Source: Sacculina carcini (lineage: Eukaryota > Arthropoda > Thecostraca > Sacculinidae). From it: a stretch of DNA of 64,000 nucleotides. This document shows positions 1-11,702 of this stretch, piece after piece. The notes under the pieces are model-generated. The model ran no database searches and was not told the origin of the DNA. It worked only from the letters and a program-made list of their open reading frames with translations. The DNA lies in NCBI GenBank assembly GCA_916048095.2, contig OU696583.1, positions 6,132,822-6,196,821 on the forward strand, read 5' to 3'. How positions within the stretch are numbered: position 1 is the stretch's first letter; each line of letters opens with the position of its first letter. A program made the position numbers and the translations under genes.

Positions 1-97
1 GAACGCTCTCATCACACCAGAAACACTCACAAGTACCACACTACTCACATTACTTCCCACTTGTCACAACTTATCACTAACGCGCAGCGTATGCCGC

Positions 98-379
98 CTA
101 ATATATTATATACAATGGTGTCACCTCACACCTCCCCTCAGTCACGAACGTACTCCGACAGGTAAGCTGGAGGTCGCCGTTCACGACTGCTACGACGTGG
201 GGCTGGCGTGGGTCGTCCAGCTTCAGTTTGCTGCCGGTTGATGTTGGTGGGCGGACTGATGGTGTCATCGCTTTCCATCTGGTTCGGTTGCTCACAAGGA
301 AGTCTCTCGTTCGGCGAGAAATGTATTGCGGTCCACCGTCGCTCCGAAGACGGTTGGGTACGCCGAACGTTGCGAACAA
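98..379 (-). pseudogene. Ty3/gypsy integrase core fragment
   Basis: The minus-strand frame begins with TFGVPNRLRSDGGPQY, which matches the stretch around the second catalytic Asp of gypsy-type integrases, followed by a degraded continuation of the core. Nothing upstream or downstream completes the element: no reverse transcriptase, zinc-binding or LTR sequence was found next to it. This is what is seen. That it is a dead scrap of an LTR retrotransposon is inference from its length (about 90 codons). Confidence 0.7.
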
Positions 380-395
380 CTGTTAGTTTGTTTAT

Positions 396-445
396 TGAAT
401 TGTTGGGGTATACCGGCTTCTAGGACCATATGGCACCCCCAGTCC
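396..445 (-). repeat. LINE 3'-UTR-like segment, copy 1
   Basis: A segment of about 40 bp reading, on the plus strand, as a conserved core CTAGGACCATA(T/C)GGCACCCCC preceded by ACCGGC(T/C)T. The same segment closes the Jockey-like element at about 3295-3340. It probably marks the 3' end of a second, severely 5'-truncated copy of that LINE family. Confidence 0.5.
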
Positions 446-2189
446 CAGTCATTACACCTCTGTACGATCTCTCTCCCGGCAGGGCACCAGCCTCTTTAAT
501 CTACAAGTACTGGGTCAGAGCGAGATTCGTTGATAAACTATCTGCAATGGATGATGCGACGGTGGCACCTAAGTTTAAACACTGTGGGTGAAGCCGCCAG
601 GAGCACGATGTGATGACAGATATACAGAGGGTGTAGAGACTGATGTAGAGTCTGCTCAGTGTATTGAAGTAGATGGGATGTAGAAACACGTTCGCGATGT
701 GTGGCTGAAGGGCGCGTGCACAGAAGCCAGCGTGAATGTATATGTGGACACGAGTGACGAAGACATCGTCGTCCCTTTCCTTGCTGGTGATCAGATAACG
801 TCCCAGATTGACAATGGATCGGCCAGAACCAGCTGGACACCGGATGACCCTGTGCCAATTCGTAGAGCAGAGTGAATTCGTTCTAGGCCGTGTGTGCCAT
901 CTGTGTGAGTGTAATAATCAGGTGTGAGTTTATTTAGATATTGATATGAGAGAGGTGATTTGATCAATATGTCAAATGATGGTATTGCTTATACTTTGCC
1001 GTGATTAGAATTAACGGTATTCGCGGAGGTTTGAAATTCGTTGGTGTGCGAGAGAGAATCGTAATATGTTGTAATGTAGTGTGATAGTGTCTATAATGTT
1101 TGCGTGATTGACTTGTTCCTGATCGTTTTTTACTATTGTTAAATATACTTCTACACTAATAATTAAAAGTGCTGTATATGAGCGATTTACATTCAGCGAT
1201 ATATAAATAGATCACTGCCGGTTTACGCTCATAATGGCACCAACTCAACGTTTTAGAGGAAATAGGTTCATTGCACGAAATTTATTACACAAAAATAAGA
1301 CGAACAAGTATAATAATGGAAATGTGTGATCCTGTCGGTTTTTCAAGACTTTCGAGCAGCGGCATCGCCAAGGGGGGGGGGGGGGGGGGCTTGGAGGTGT
1401 TAAAATTCCCAAAGATGTGCCAAACCCCCCTGAGCGCACCAAAAATCCTGACCATGAACATTTCGAGAGTAGTTATTCATGGTTCCCCAAGCCCCCGCAT
1501 TTTTCCTTATCCCCTCTCATTCCCAAATCGGAAAAATCCTGCCGCCGCAACTGCCTTCGGGTACATGCAACAGTTTCAATAAAAGTCCAGAAAGTCCGTA
1601 TCGGAACACGAAATGGACTTTTTCGAGCTGTCTGCCAGGGATTATATATGTCGTATGATAAGGATTAAAGCACTGCCTACACAGCGTAGTGTTTGCACAC
1701 TTTCCGTAGTAGGACAGCGGGCTCGACTTGCAACCGGGTCCCTGACATCGCCGTTGCTGTTCACACACGAGGCGAATATGGCCGACACCGTCGAAGCTGG
1801 AGTCCTGCGGATGCGGCGCAACCAGTCCAACGCGAGAAGCCATGTGGGCTCGTGAGATGATTGAGTCATTGCCATTGGTGGTCTTCATATACGAGACCTC
1901 GTTCCTCCACCTCGCGTGTGAAATCTAGGACCGAGATCTTCCGGATTCTCAGCCGAGATTATTGTGGAGGAACCAGGAGTTCACCAAGTTCATATGGATT
2001 GCGCCCATTAGAAAATAAAAGTATCATTTTTTTCTCTCCGATCCCAATCACAAAGTGCGTCACCAGCCATTCATCATTGTGATCCACGACCCCATGATAC
2101 TGTTGTACTTGGAGATGACGCGGAGCATGTCGACCTCCAAGGAGCTAAGGACGTTGTCCTTAGGTCAACGGATGCTTGGATAAGGATAT
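446..2189. other. Region without recognised genes
   Basis: Open frames here are short, overlapping and in mixed frames, with no family motif that I recognise. The only landmark is an uninterrupted run of 18 G at 1372-1389. The region is probably old repeat or intergenic sequence. Confidence 0.5.
1372..1389 (+). repeat. Poly-G tract (18 G)
   Basis: A homopolymer of 18 consecutive G residues in otherwise unremarkable sequence. Such tracts can adopt quadruplex structure and are prone to length error in sequencing, so the exact length is uncertain. Confidence 0.9.
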
Positions 2190-2252
2190 ATATTGGGTAT
2201 ATTTGGTATATTTGGTATAATCAGGTATATTTAGTCCAAGGTATATTTGGTC
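2190..2252 (+). repeat. Short tandem repeat, unit about GGTATATTT
   Basis: Imperfect repeats of the nonamer GGTATATTT, interrupted by TCAGG and TCCAA spacers. It lies just 3' of the piggyBac remnant (which is on the minus strand). It may be subterminal repeat of that element or an independent satellite; the sequence does not decide. Confidence 0.6.
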
Positions 2253-2384
2253 CTGCTTCAGTCCCCGATATCTTCACTTTGCCAACTTAACTAGTCTAAC
2301 TAACCTGTCCTTATATAAATTAACCTTACATAACCTAACTTAGAAAAAAGATATCAGGGACTGAAGCGGGACCAAACGTACCTG

Positions 2385-2948
2385 GGACATAACAGCATAT
2401 TTGCCGACCCTCACCTTATCGGTACGGCTGTACCGCACTTTGGAGTACTTTGGAGTAGTTCGTCTACATGCAAACAAAGCTGCTGTCGTTCCACTTGACA
2501 AAAATAATCTGGTTCTTTTGGTTGAATTTCTGCTCCAGGATCCCAAGCCTTAAACTCCTTGTCCGACTTGAACGGAGCCTTATTGGTTCAATTGGCTAGG
2601 ATGGTTCCTAACACACTGAATCTCAGTTTGGTCAACGAGACGAAGTGATGATGAGGTGGACAATTTGTCGAAGGATATATCCTTTCCGTTAGCGATGTCG
2701 ACCTGGGAGATGGGGCTGAGGACTGCTCGAGAACCCATCGGGATCCGTGCTGAGCGACCTTGATCCCTGTTCTGATACAAAGATGAAGCGTAGATGTTGC
2801 CGTCGGAGGTGAACAAGGACCATAATTTGTATCTGAAATGAATGGGTTTACCTCGAATGAACTGTTTCAGGTCGTGATAGCCGAAATACTTTATGATCAT
2901 CTCAACGATTGAAAGCCTTGGAAAACGCCCCAGTGTCAACCTCAACCT
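2385..2948 (-). pseudogene. piggyBac-family transposase remnant
   Basis: The minus-strand frame at 2945-2580 contains KYFGYHDLKQFIRGKPIHF and RYKLWSLFTSDG, the conserved block after the first catalytic residue of piggyBac (DDE_Tnp_1_7) transposases. Further on are the weak equivalents of the FDN-F-TS block (ISFDKLSTSSSL) and of the KWND-S block (near 2490-2440, in another frame with an internal stop). The usual Asp before KYFG is replaced by Glu-Met context (VEM), and at least two frameshifts or stops are present. A complete transposase is around 550-650 residues; this piece covers only the middle of the catalytic domain. It is inactive. No terminal inverted repeats or TTAA duplication were established. 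Confidence 0.75.
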
Positions 2949-3559
2949 AGAAGAATGTCAGCCACAACCTCATCGAGATCGAGGCCAAGTTCGTCCAAGA
3001 AGGCCACAACCTCATTCATAGTTAAATCAAAGTGTGCAGGCATCATGTAAAAAATAAGACATTTGAAAGACACCCACTATACACGGTGTATCCTACGGCG
3101 CTTTCCGGCAGTGATCTATTTTTAGATCGCCCCGAAAAACCTAGAAAATAACAGTATATTATTTCTTCGTATTTCATCATGCATAATGAACCTAAATATA
3201 CAAGAAATAACTAATTTCAATTAGAAAACTTCATTAATTTCATGGTCGACGGTTAATGGGTTAAACTCTAGGGTGTTGTTGTTGTTGATTTGTGTTTTGG
3301 GGTGCACCGGCCTCTAGGACCATACGGCACCCCCCAATCTATTGATTGTTAAAGCACATTAATCAATGAATATGAATAATGGAACAATGAAATAAATAAG
3401 GGTGATGGTGAAAAAAATGAATGTGAATGTCAATACATCCAATTCAATAAATAGTTCTAAAATGCAGAAGCCGTAAAAATTCAAAAATGCGGCCCTCAAA
3501 AACCGCCGATTGCTCCTGTACGAGAACCTCGTCAATAGTCCGAACGAATCCAAGACAAC

Positions 3560-5060
3560 GTTGACGCGCCTCTGAGAATTATGGACATTCCACCAGGATG
3601 TGTTGCACGGAGAGACGTGCATTACATGCGCTGCAAGTGGGTTCAAGTTGTCCGAGTAGAAGATGGCGATGCGTGTCGTACGTGCGACACACACGCAGAC
3701 GACAGAGCGCCACCTCCTCGGACCTCTTCCGGCGATAAGAGCACATCCAATGTCCGATTTCGGGCTTCACTGCTTTTAGTTTGTTAGTACCACATTCGTC
3801 CCAGGAGAGCTGCCAGCGAGAACGGATAAAACGATGTATAATAGGATAAAAGTCCGAATACGGAATGGGAAAGTTAAGATAAAATGAATAAAAATCTCGT
3901 TCAGCAGCTCTTTTTTGCGGCTGTCAGCTCGCTCGTTGCCCAAAATACCAATATGGGCCGGAATCCAGCAGAACTTTACACGCTTGCCCTGATGGTGGAT
4001 GATATCAAGAGAGATAAAAATCCTATGTATAAGAGGATGTAAGGAGAAAGACGATACTCAAGTTAAATCACTAAGGGAGTCAGATAAAACTAAAAACAAT
4101 GAAAATGAAGATGAGCGAATAAAAGCCAGGGCCAGCAGGATAGCGTAAAGCTCAGGCGTGTAAATGGAGGCGCTCGGTGGCAACGTGCTCGAGCGGCACG
4201 TACCTCCACTTACAAACGCACAACCCACACCACTGGCCTACTTAGATCCATCAGTGTACACGGCAGTATACCGTCCGTAAGAATGAATTCGCTCCAGTGT
4301 GTGTTTGAGCGAAGCACACTGGGCACTGTACGGTGTTTCGGCAGAGCTGCTAGCGAGACGTCGACCTCGGGTATCACCAATTCCCAGGGTGACTCCGCCG
4401 TGCATTCTTGTCTGAGGATGTCGTTAGCACCCATCCCGCATGACTCCAGCAGTGCCTTAATTTTGCTGCAAAACAGCAAAGAACGCTGAGGTACTCGAAT
4501 GAGCTGCTGCTCAGGCACATGCTGGGAAAATACCACGTCATACGCGGGGTTTTCATGGGTGCTTGCCAGCTTGCAAAAATAACGCATGCCCAGCTCTTGA
4601 CGACGGAGCGCCAGCGGAGCCTCATCAGCCTCAACAAGGAGGCTCACAATTGGCGACGTGCGAAACGCGCCGGTGGCAATGCGTATCCCTGAGTGGTGTA
4701 CGACATTCAATCGGCTTTTTGCTGATTACGAAGCCATCATATACGATGCTTGCGTAATGGAGACGCGACCTGACTAACGAGCGGTACAGAAGAAGGGACT
4801 GTCGATCTGCTCCATACCGCATGCGGGAAACAGTCATCAGCACATTCAGTGCCTTTAGACATGTGGTTCTCAGCTGTGAAATATGGTCGGTGTAGGTCAA
4901 GCGCGAGTCCAGCGTGACCCCTAAAAACGAACCGTGCGTTGGAATGAGACAGCACTGCCGTACAATTCCACTTCCATGTCAGGGCAGGCACCTCGACGGC
5001 GGCAGAAGTGTACACCGACCGCATTGGGTTGGGTACGTAGGGGCGGACACGGATACGCTG
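3560..5060 (-). pseudogene. LINE ORF2 3' half: thumb and RNase H
   Basis: Minus-strand pieces in shifting frames. First is a thumb segment (TYTDHISQLRTTCLKALNVL, about 4900-4840). Next comes the typical VVHHSGIRIATGAFRTSP block (4700-4640) that links reverse transcriptase to RNase H in Jockey/R1-type LINEs. Near 3770-3580 is a C-terminal motif LEPTCSACNARLSVQHILVECP-like, that is C-x2-C...H-x4-C. The YADD catalytic region is missing. At least three frame changes are needed to read through, so it cannot encode a functional enzyme. Confidence 0.7.
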
Positions 5061-5061
5061 A

Positions 5062-5102
5062 CGGATGTCACCGATCAAGACGCTGACGGATGTCACCGAT
5101 GT
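5062..5102. repeat. Short tandem duplication at the LINE deletion junction
   Basis: The block CTGACGGATGTCACCGAT occurs twice in tandem, separated by CAAGACG. It sits exactly where ORF1 sequence is joined to ORF2 sequence, consistent with a microhomology or template-slippage deletion. Confidence 0.7.
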
Positions 5103-5715
5103 CATCCGGCAGAACAGCACCGTCAAACGTGAGGAAGAAAGAGTGCGTTGGCACCTCGCTACCCTCACGCCGTCGGACGATGCGCTCCACACGGATGACA
5201 CCCTGGGATGACAAACCGTCGCAAATTTCATCGTTATCAACACCCTCTAGCGCACGACAGAACAGAACACCTCTGGTGTGGTTCAACGTCGAGTGCGCAC
5301 ACACCGAGATGGGGGTGCTCACCCAACGCTTGTTTTCGCCCGTACCCACGCGATATCGGAAAGCGGTTGCCTTTATCGCGCGGGCTGCTGCCGTCTCAGT
5401 GCCGTATTTCACCATCAACGAACCATCTATCTGCCGGCTGGCTTCGAGAGGCACGTCTCCGATGTTCCTGAATCCATCCAGACGATGGAACGGGTTCAAC
5501 GATGAAAGCTTCGTCTTCTCATCGGTGCTGGCAAACACCAACACCATAGGAGTGGGAGCAACACGAGTGTCGTCCTGGTCGTGTCTCAATGTATGACCAT
5601 CTTTCGGTGGCCGTGGCCGATCGCCCGATGGACGACCAGCAGTTGGGGTGGTTGAAGGTTTTGACGCCATGAATTGTTTGTTTGTCTCAGCGCACACGAC
5701 CACCCACCTCTGCAC
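5100..5715 (-). pseudogene. LINE ORF1 (gag-like) fragment
   Basis: An open minus-strand frame of about 200 codons. It holds a Pro/Arg-rich start and then a block (around VKYGTETAAARAIKATAF and THSFFLTFDGAVLPDDI) characteristic of ORF1 proteins of Jockey/I-group LINEs, which bind the element RNA. The CCHC zinc knuckles expected at the C-terminus are absent because the sequence is joined here to ORF2. The upper boundary is the first Met-like codon of the open frame and is not certain. Confidence 0.6.
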
Positions 5716-6413
5716 GGGGCCCTACTGGGGGACGGGCAGAGCCAGCATGGGATGCCACGCCAGTGGTGGTGCGCGCTGTACGGACACCGAATACCCCTGA
5801 GCTCGCTGCGAGCTCCGCCCGGTACGAGTCCGCGGGAACTACAGCACCGGGCCCGGACCAGTGACCCCCACCGGGCCGGACCCCGCTCGAGCACCAGGCA
5901 CCTCACCATTGACCCTCTTGAGCCCTATCCGGCCACCCGTGCCGGCGGCGGACCATTCTCTCCACTGTCGAGAAGCCAAACAGCGGCCCCGTCGGGGTTC
6001 GACGCGCAGGCCAAATATGAGTGTTGCGTAACGCCACCACTATACCCCGGGTGACGTGACACTCAGCGGCCAGGATCCTGTTTGCCGATCCGACAGGGGA
6101 GGGTTTCCAGATGGCCGTTGGCTGCTAAACAGCTCATCCGCCCTTTGATAGGTCTTGTTTTTCTTCCCGCTGGGTGTCTGGCCACCCTCCTCACTGGCAT
6201 AGGCCAGTGGGGGGCCGGATTAGTCGCCGACATTCCGACCATGCGGCTGGTTGTACCAGGTTACATGTTACCGGTAGCAGGCAGAAACCTGACCAGAAAT
6301 GTCTGCATTTAGTCGCCTTTTACGACACTAGGGTGAAATCTAGGGTGAACAGTATATCAGCCAGCCTTACACCTTCGCTCGCCTCCTCTTACTGGTCGCC
6401 TAGTCTTACTGGT

Positions 6414-6616
6414 TTGAAATATATTCGAATTGCGTTATTACTTTGGCTGTTACAATTGTAAGCATTGCGAATGAATATGAAGGAATTGTCGATTGAATGG
6501 AACGGCGTCGTGATTGGCGTGGCGTATTGGGGACTTGGTTGGTGGCTGCTGGGAAATACAGTTGTGTTTGTTGTGCTCCTGGTTTATTGATATTCTTTAA
6601 CATCGAATACACACTA
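6414..6616 (+). repeat. 5' LTR of the Ty3/gypsy element
   Basis: About 203 bp that align closely to 11703-11910. Both begin TTG(A/G)A and share ATTGCGTTATTACTTTGGCTG near the start and GAATACAC(A/C)CTA at the end. The right copy has a 6-bp insertion (GCGAGG-type) in the middle. The left copy is followed by AATTGGCGACGAGGAT, the position and style of a tRNA primer-binding site. It is preceded at 6410-6413 by TGGT, which recurs after the right LTR. Confidence 0.85.
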
Positions 6617-6686
6617 AATTGGCGACGAGGATTTAAAATTACGATCTAGTGTTTTTTATAGTTTTTTCTTGCGGTGTGTATTCAGT

Positions 6687-7586
6687 ATGGCGGGTATGTT
6701 AGAGATAACGCCATTTGATTTTGGCAGACCGGGTGACTAGCCTATGTGGCTAAAACGTTTTGAAAATATTTGCCTGGCTATGGACATCGTGCACCCGGGG
6801 AGAAAGAAAACACTTATCTTGCATTGGGCCGGGGTGGAAGTATTTGAAGTTGCACAACATTTACCAGTTCCTGCGGGTGTCGAAAGTGGTAGTGTGGATG
6901 TGTATTATGTTGTGGTGCAACAACTGAATGATTACTTCGTGCCCAAAGCGAATGTCGATTACGAGTGTGATGTTTTTCGACATGCTGTTCAGAGAACGGA
7001 TGAATCCATCGATTTGTATTTAGCACGATTGCGGAAGTTGGCGGCGTCGTGTCAGTTCGCGGACGTTGACCGTGAACTACGTCAGCAGATGATTGCAGGG
7101 GTGAGAAATTCCGTGGTGCGGGAAAAAGCGCTACAGAAGCACATGAGTTTACAGCAGAATATCGACCACCCCAAGGGCCTCGAGCAAGTAAGACTGCAGA
7201 ATCGGGAGATTGAGTCTAGGTCTGGCAGAGCAGGTGAGATTCATGTGGTCCAGAAAGTGAAGGACAAGAGTGAGCAGACCTGTTTTCGATGTCGCGGCCA
7301 GCACGCAGCCAGTGAGAGCCCATTCAAAAATCGAAAATGTTTTCAGTGTGGGAGAATCGGGAACATCGAAAATACGTGTTTGAGCTCTGTTCAAAAACAT
7401 AAACGGCAGCGTCAGGAGCCAACGCAGCAGGGGGACATGAAGCAATATCGTGGCACAAGCCGACGTGTGCATCAAGTGCGGGAGTTCGATCACGAAAATT
7501 CGACAACGTATCCCGTGTTCCGGGTTGGTGAGTCTGCTACTTCCGCTGTCGCGAGTAGAGAGGAACCGATCAAAGTATCCCTTCAT
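6687..7586 (+). pseudogene. gag of the gypsy element, with premature stop
   Basis: Translation starts at ATG 6687, but codon 18 (6738-6740) is TAG. Related gag proteins have Trp at this point, so a single TGG to TAG change is the likely cause. After the stop the frame is open to 7586 and includes a capsid-like helical region (LARLRKLAASCQF...MIAGVRNSVVREK) and two decayed zinc knuckles: CFRCRGQH without its last Cys, and CFQCG-x4-N-x4-C with Asn in place of His. Gag would package the element RNA. The Met at 6744 could reinitiate but would lose the N-terminus. Confidence 0.75.
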
Positions 7587-7900
7587 TGAATGATACCACA
7601 GTGGAATTCGAGGTGGATACTGGCGCTTCCTTGTCAGTCACGAGTGAGCGACAGTTCCGGCAATTGTGACCAAGTATGCGGTTGGAGCCGGCCAGTGAGC
7701 AGCTGACGTCGTTCACGGATCAACGAATTTCAGTGGTGGGGAAGGTAGTGATGAGAGTGTCACACTACCAGCAGACCGCGGATTTACCACTGATAGTGAT
7801 CCAGAGTACAGGGACAAGCTCTCCCTTACCGGGTCGCAACTGGATGAAACATCTGAGGCTGAACTGGAGTACAGTATTTTCATGTAAGACGGTGGAATAA
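7587..7900 (+). pseudogene. gypsy aspartic protease fragment
   Basis: The frame after gag reads VEFEVDTGASLSVTSERQF, carrying the DTGA retropepsin active site, then a TGA stop at about 7666-7668, then an open stretch with SPLPGRNWMKHL (the LGRDWL-like block after the protease flap). The stop and the gag/protease frame relation make it non-functional. Confidence 0.7.
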
Positions 7901-7994
7901 GTGTCGCATTCCAAAATGTTGTCTGAATTTCCGCAGCTCGTCGATGGTAGTCTGGGGTGCACCAAGTTTGTGGCCAGCTTGACAATTGATCCAA

Positions 7995-9278
7995 CGGTGC
8001 CACCAAATTATACCGGCATCGTCGGGTGCCACTGGCTCTGAAGGACGCAGTGGCTGCAGAATTAGATCGTCAGGTGACGGCGGGTATTTTGAAACCAGTG
8101 AAAACATCAAAGTGGGCGGAACCTTTGGTAGCAGTTCGGAAAGCCGACGGAAAATCGGTAAGACTGTGCGGCAGCTTCGATTTGACGGTGAACAAGGCTA
8201 CACATATCCACCAGTACCCGTTGCCTAGAGTGGATGATTTGATTACCAAGTTAGCGGGAGGAAAACTGTTCACTAAGGTGGATTTGAAGGACGCCTATCT
8301 CCAGGTGCCGCTAGACGAGACAAGCCAGCAGTACACAGTGGTCAACAAGCATCGTGGTCTATTTGCGGCAACGAGGTTGGTGTTTGGGTATCATCAGCAC
8401 CAGCGATCTTTCAAAAATATATGGAGGAAGTTTTTGGTAACATGAACTGTGTTGCTGTGTTTCTGGACGATATTTGTGTGAAAGGCAAGACGGAGAGGGA
8501 ACATCGAGCGAATGTCCGAGAAGTTCTGCGGAGACTGGCCAGCGAGGGTCTGAAGATCAACACAGCCAAGTGTCAGTGGACGGTCGCGTCGGTCACTTAC
8601 TTGGGCTATCGGGTGAGTGCAAGAGGGGTGGAACCGCTAGAAGAGAAAGTCGGGGCAGTCCAGAGAGCTCCGGTGCCAACTAATGTGCGACAGCTCAAGT
8701 CGAATCTTGGCTTGCTCACGTATTACAGTGAGTTTTTTCCAATGTTGGCACATACTGCATCACCAATGCACCAGCTGCTAAAGAAGGACGTGAAGTGGCG
8801 ATGGGGAAGCCGAGAAATGCGCGCGTTTGAAGATACCAAGGAACTACTTTGTTCAGCGACGTGTCTGGCCCATTTCGACGGCACTCTTCCTGTGGTAGTG
8901 GCCGCCGATGCTTCACCAGTAGGAGTTGGAGCGGTGATGTCGGTTGTGACGGAAAACGGGGAACGTCCGGTGCGGTTCGCGTCAAGGTCGTTATCAGCAG
9001 CCGAGCGCAACTATAGCCAACTGGAAAGGAAAGCCCTGGGTGTGGTATTTGCGGTGACGAAATTTCACCAAATTGTGTGCGGAAGGTCATTCACCGTAAC
9101 AACAGACCACCGACCCTTGTTGGCCTTGCTGTCAAACCAGAAGCTTCTGCCAGACGCAGTGTCACCCAGGGTGTTGAGGTGGCGGTTGACGTTGTCCGCG
9201 TACTCGTTTGAGTTGAAGCACGTCCCTGACCAAAGAAATCGGCACTGTGACGCATTGTCAAGACTTCCATTGCCGTAG
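7995..9278 (+). pseudogene. gypsy reverse transcriptase and RNase H
   Basis: From about 8026 the frame shows reverse transcriptase motifs: VRLCGSFDLTVNKATH, LFTKVDLKDAYLQV (first catalytic Asp) and LVFGYHQHQ. Near 8421-8445 the reading frame shifts, then continues with CVAVFLDDICV (catalytic FLDD), the connection domain, and RNase H (VAADASPVGVGAVM; ERKALGVVFAV; TTDHRPLLALL; RNRHCDALSRLP). The expected FGL..AP block is altered at the shift. The order PR-RT-RH-IN fits Ty3/gypsy. Confidence 0.85.
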
Positions 9279-9479
9279 TCGCCGAGGGAGGTGCCACAAC
9301 CAGGTGATGTCGTGCATCTGCCTTTATGGCTTCTGCCTTCATCTGCCAAGTGGATACCAGGTTGTTGCGAGTACGCGATGTTTGAAGATGGACACGGAAG
9401 GATCCAGTGTTAGCCAAAGTGGTCCGCTATACGTTGCATGGATGACCGGATAGCTTTCGTGGTGAGTTCCAGTCGTTCT

Positions 9480-10280
9480 ACGCCAGAAGAGACGAGTTGT
9501 CTGTCGATCGCGGGTGCCTTATGTGGGATTGTCGCCTGGTAATACCAGAGCGAGGACGCAAATTGGTGCTCAACCTTCTCCACAACGGTCATCCCGGGGT
9601 GGTCACCATGAAGACACTGGCGAGATCGCTGGTGTGTTGCCCTGGATTGGATCACACGATCGAAGAACGTCTGCGGTCGTGCGACATTTGTCAGAGAAAT
9701 CGGTCAAAAGGTCCTTCTGTGCCAGATCGCTCATGGGCTCCATCTTCTGGTCCGTGGCAGCGAATTTATCTCGATTTCGCCGGGCCTGTCGAGGGTAAGA
9801 TGTTGATGATCGTGGTTGACGACTACAGCAAGTATCCAGAAGTTTTTATTTGTGGATCTACTTCTACAGCAAGTATCCAGAAGTTTTTATTTGTGGATCT
9901 ACTTCTACAGCATATGTCATTGATCAGTTGCGAACGGCGTTTGCAGCTCATGGACTGCCGGAAGTAGTGGTGTCTGACAATGCCACTTGCTTCAACAGTG
10001 TGGAAATGTCTTTTCTGTCGATGAATGGAATCAAGCAGCGATTTTCACCACCAAGGCATCCGGCAACAAGACAGGCATCCGTCATCGAACGGCCTCGCTG
10101 AATCGATGGTGAAAAATGTGAAAATGGATCTAAAAAAGCAGAGACCGGCGCCTCTTCATGTAAAATTGTGTCGATGGCTGTTAAGCTACCGCAATATTCC
10201 TCACAGTATGACCGGGAAACCACCGGCCCAGATGCTGTTCAAGCGTCGACCGAGAACACATCTGGACCTCAGCTGAGCAA
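9480..10280 (+). pseudogene. gypsy integrase, frameshifted by 41-bp duplication
   Basis: The zinc-binding part is visible (LLHNGHPGVVTMK...CDICQRN). The core follows with the first Asp in YLDFAGPVEGK, the second in VVVSDNATCF and the Glu in SSNGLAESMVKNV. Between the first and second acidic residues a 41-bp tandem duplication (9830-9911) shifts the frame, and another shift occurs near 10075. All three DDE residues are thus still encoded, in three frames. Confidence 0.85.
9830..9911 (+). repeat. 41-bp tandem duplication inside integrase
   Basis: The unit starting AAGTATCCAGAAGTTTTTAT and ending CTTCTACAGC occurs twice without spacer at 9830-9870 and 9871-9911. The copies are identical, so the event is recent relative to the decay of the element; 41 is not a multiple of three. 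Confidence 0.9.
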
Positions 10281-10559
10281 AGCCAGCGTCAGAAGAGCGG
10301 CGTATGTCCGGAGGTCGTCACTTCCAGCCGGAGGACCCTGTCTACGTGACAAACATACCGGGTAGCAGCACTACATGGACTCCAGCAAGTGTTGGTGAAT
10401 GGGTTACTGGTGCACGTGCGGCTTCCTGACAATCGAGAGTTTATTCGCCACGCAGACTGTAACGCCCAACGGGTCGCTGTGCGGGTACTCACGTACCAAT
10501 GTAAAGCGACATCTATTGTTATCAGTTTGCTTAAGTTTTTTGCGACTTTATTGAACATA

Positions 10560-11070
10560 TCGGTGTTTAATAATTTTGTGTAGTGCGCTATTTGGATTAT
10601 TACGTATTAAATGTTTGATTAACTTGTATGGCAGAATTTCGTTATAGCTTTATTTTCTTCCTTGAGAGAGCTTAATTGCGCCGCAATTGCATCGCTTTTG
10701 CGCAACCCTGAACACGTTGTGTTGGTTGAATTTTGCGTCTACACCATTGAATTTATTTTGCACCTGTGAACCTAAGAACCTGAGAACGCCAGAAGTTGTA
10801 AGTTTTCACCTTTTTGTACGTCAAGTTGTACTGATATTTGTTTGTTGTATTATTTTCATGTTTATGCCACTCCTGATGCGGTGGTCTCTAATAATGCTCT
10901 TGAGTGCTCAGTTTGGTAAATTTGATATGTAATTTGGTGAATTTGATGTCTAATTTTGGTGAATTTGATACTTTAATTTGGTTTGTTTTTATGTGTTCTT
11001 TTGTTCCAGTTGGACCGTTTATAATCGCTTTGTACCGTTTTTTACCGTTGGTACCCATTGCTACCCCTAT
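10560..11070 (+). other. AT-rich insert between integrase and pol tail
   Basis: No coding motif is seen. Three imperfect copies of TTTGGT(A/G)AATTTGAT occur at about 10911-10970. It may be a foreign insertion in the element or an unusually long spacer. Confidence 0.45.
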
Positions 11071-11129
11071 GAGTGCATGCAACAGTGAATACAACGCGTG
11101 CCAAACCTCTGGTGTCACTTGCGCCCTTT

Positions 11130-11430
11130 GGGCGTAATACCCACCATGTGCGTGCAGGATCTGTCGCTGCAAGCGAGGTACCGGAGCGTGCTGACACCGA
11201 TGTCCAGGAGCCGGTGGCTGATTACGGAGCAGAAAGTGCCGGTGTCAAGGTAGCTGAGGGCGGTGAATTGACGCGGTAGGAGGTGAACGTGCAACCGGAG
11301 GTGGTGGAGGCAGATGAAAGGGCTGAGGAGATGGTCGAGGACGAAATCGGAGCAGAGACGGAGACGGCGTATTATTCACCGGTGCCACACAGATCACAGC
11401 GCATTCGTAAGAAGCCGGTGTGGTTCAAAG
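11130..11430 (+). pseudogene. gypsy pol C-terminal tail
   Basis: A frame rich in Glu/Val ends with HRSQRIRKKPVWFKEYV, the typical basic-aromatic finish of Ty3/gypsy integrases. It is separated from the integrase core by about 850 bp. Confidence 0.55.
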
Positions 11431-11702
11431 AGTATGTAAGTTGGATGTGTGTGTGTGTTGGATGCGTGTGTGTGTGTTGGATGCGTGTGTGTGCGATGTT
11501 TTATGTTGTAGTGTGTGCGTACTGCCAGGGGGGCAGTTGTAGAGAGGGTGAGTGTTTTTGTATTTGAACCATTGGTATCTGGTGGCGTATATAATGCATT
11601 TTTCATGTGTTGGTATTTGATCTTGTTGGGGCAAACATTTGTTTTGAGCCTTTGATGCGTTATAGTGAGATTTCGGTGTAGTTTCAACTAAAGGGGGAGG
11701 AG

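Larger units (their letters stand above)
3270..6340 (-). mobile_element. Jockey-like non-LTR retrotransposon with internal deletion
   Basis: A minus-strand LINE. Its 5' end is near 6340, where the minus strand carries GTCGTAAAAGGCGACTAA, a motif I recall from 5' regions of many invertebrate non-LTR elements. ORF1 follows at about 5715-5100, then the 3' half of ORF2 (thumb and RNase H) at 5060-3560, then a 3' UTR ending in a conserved segment and an (AAC)n tail at about 3335-3270. The reverse-transcriptase palm and the endonuclease are missing: ORF1 breaks off at about 5100 and ORF2 resumes just below it, across a short duplicated block (see the repeat at 5062-5102). Several frameshifts disrupt ORF2. 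This is a dead copy, not a 5' truncation. Confidence 0.65.
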
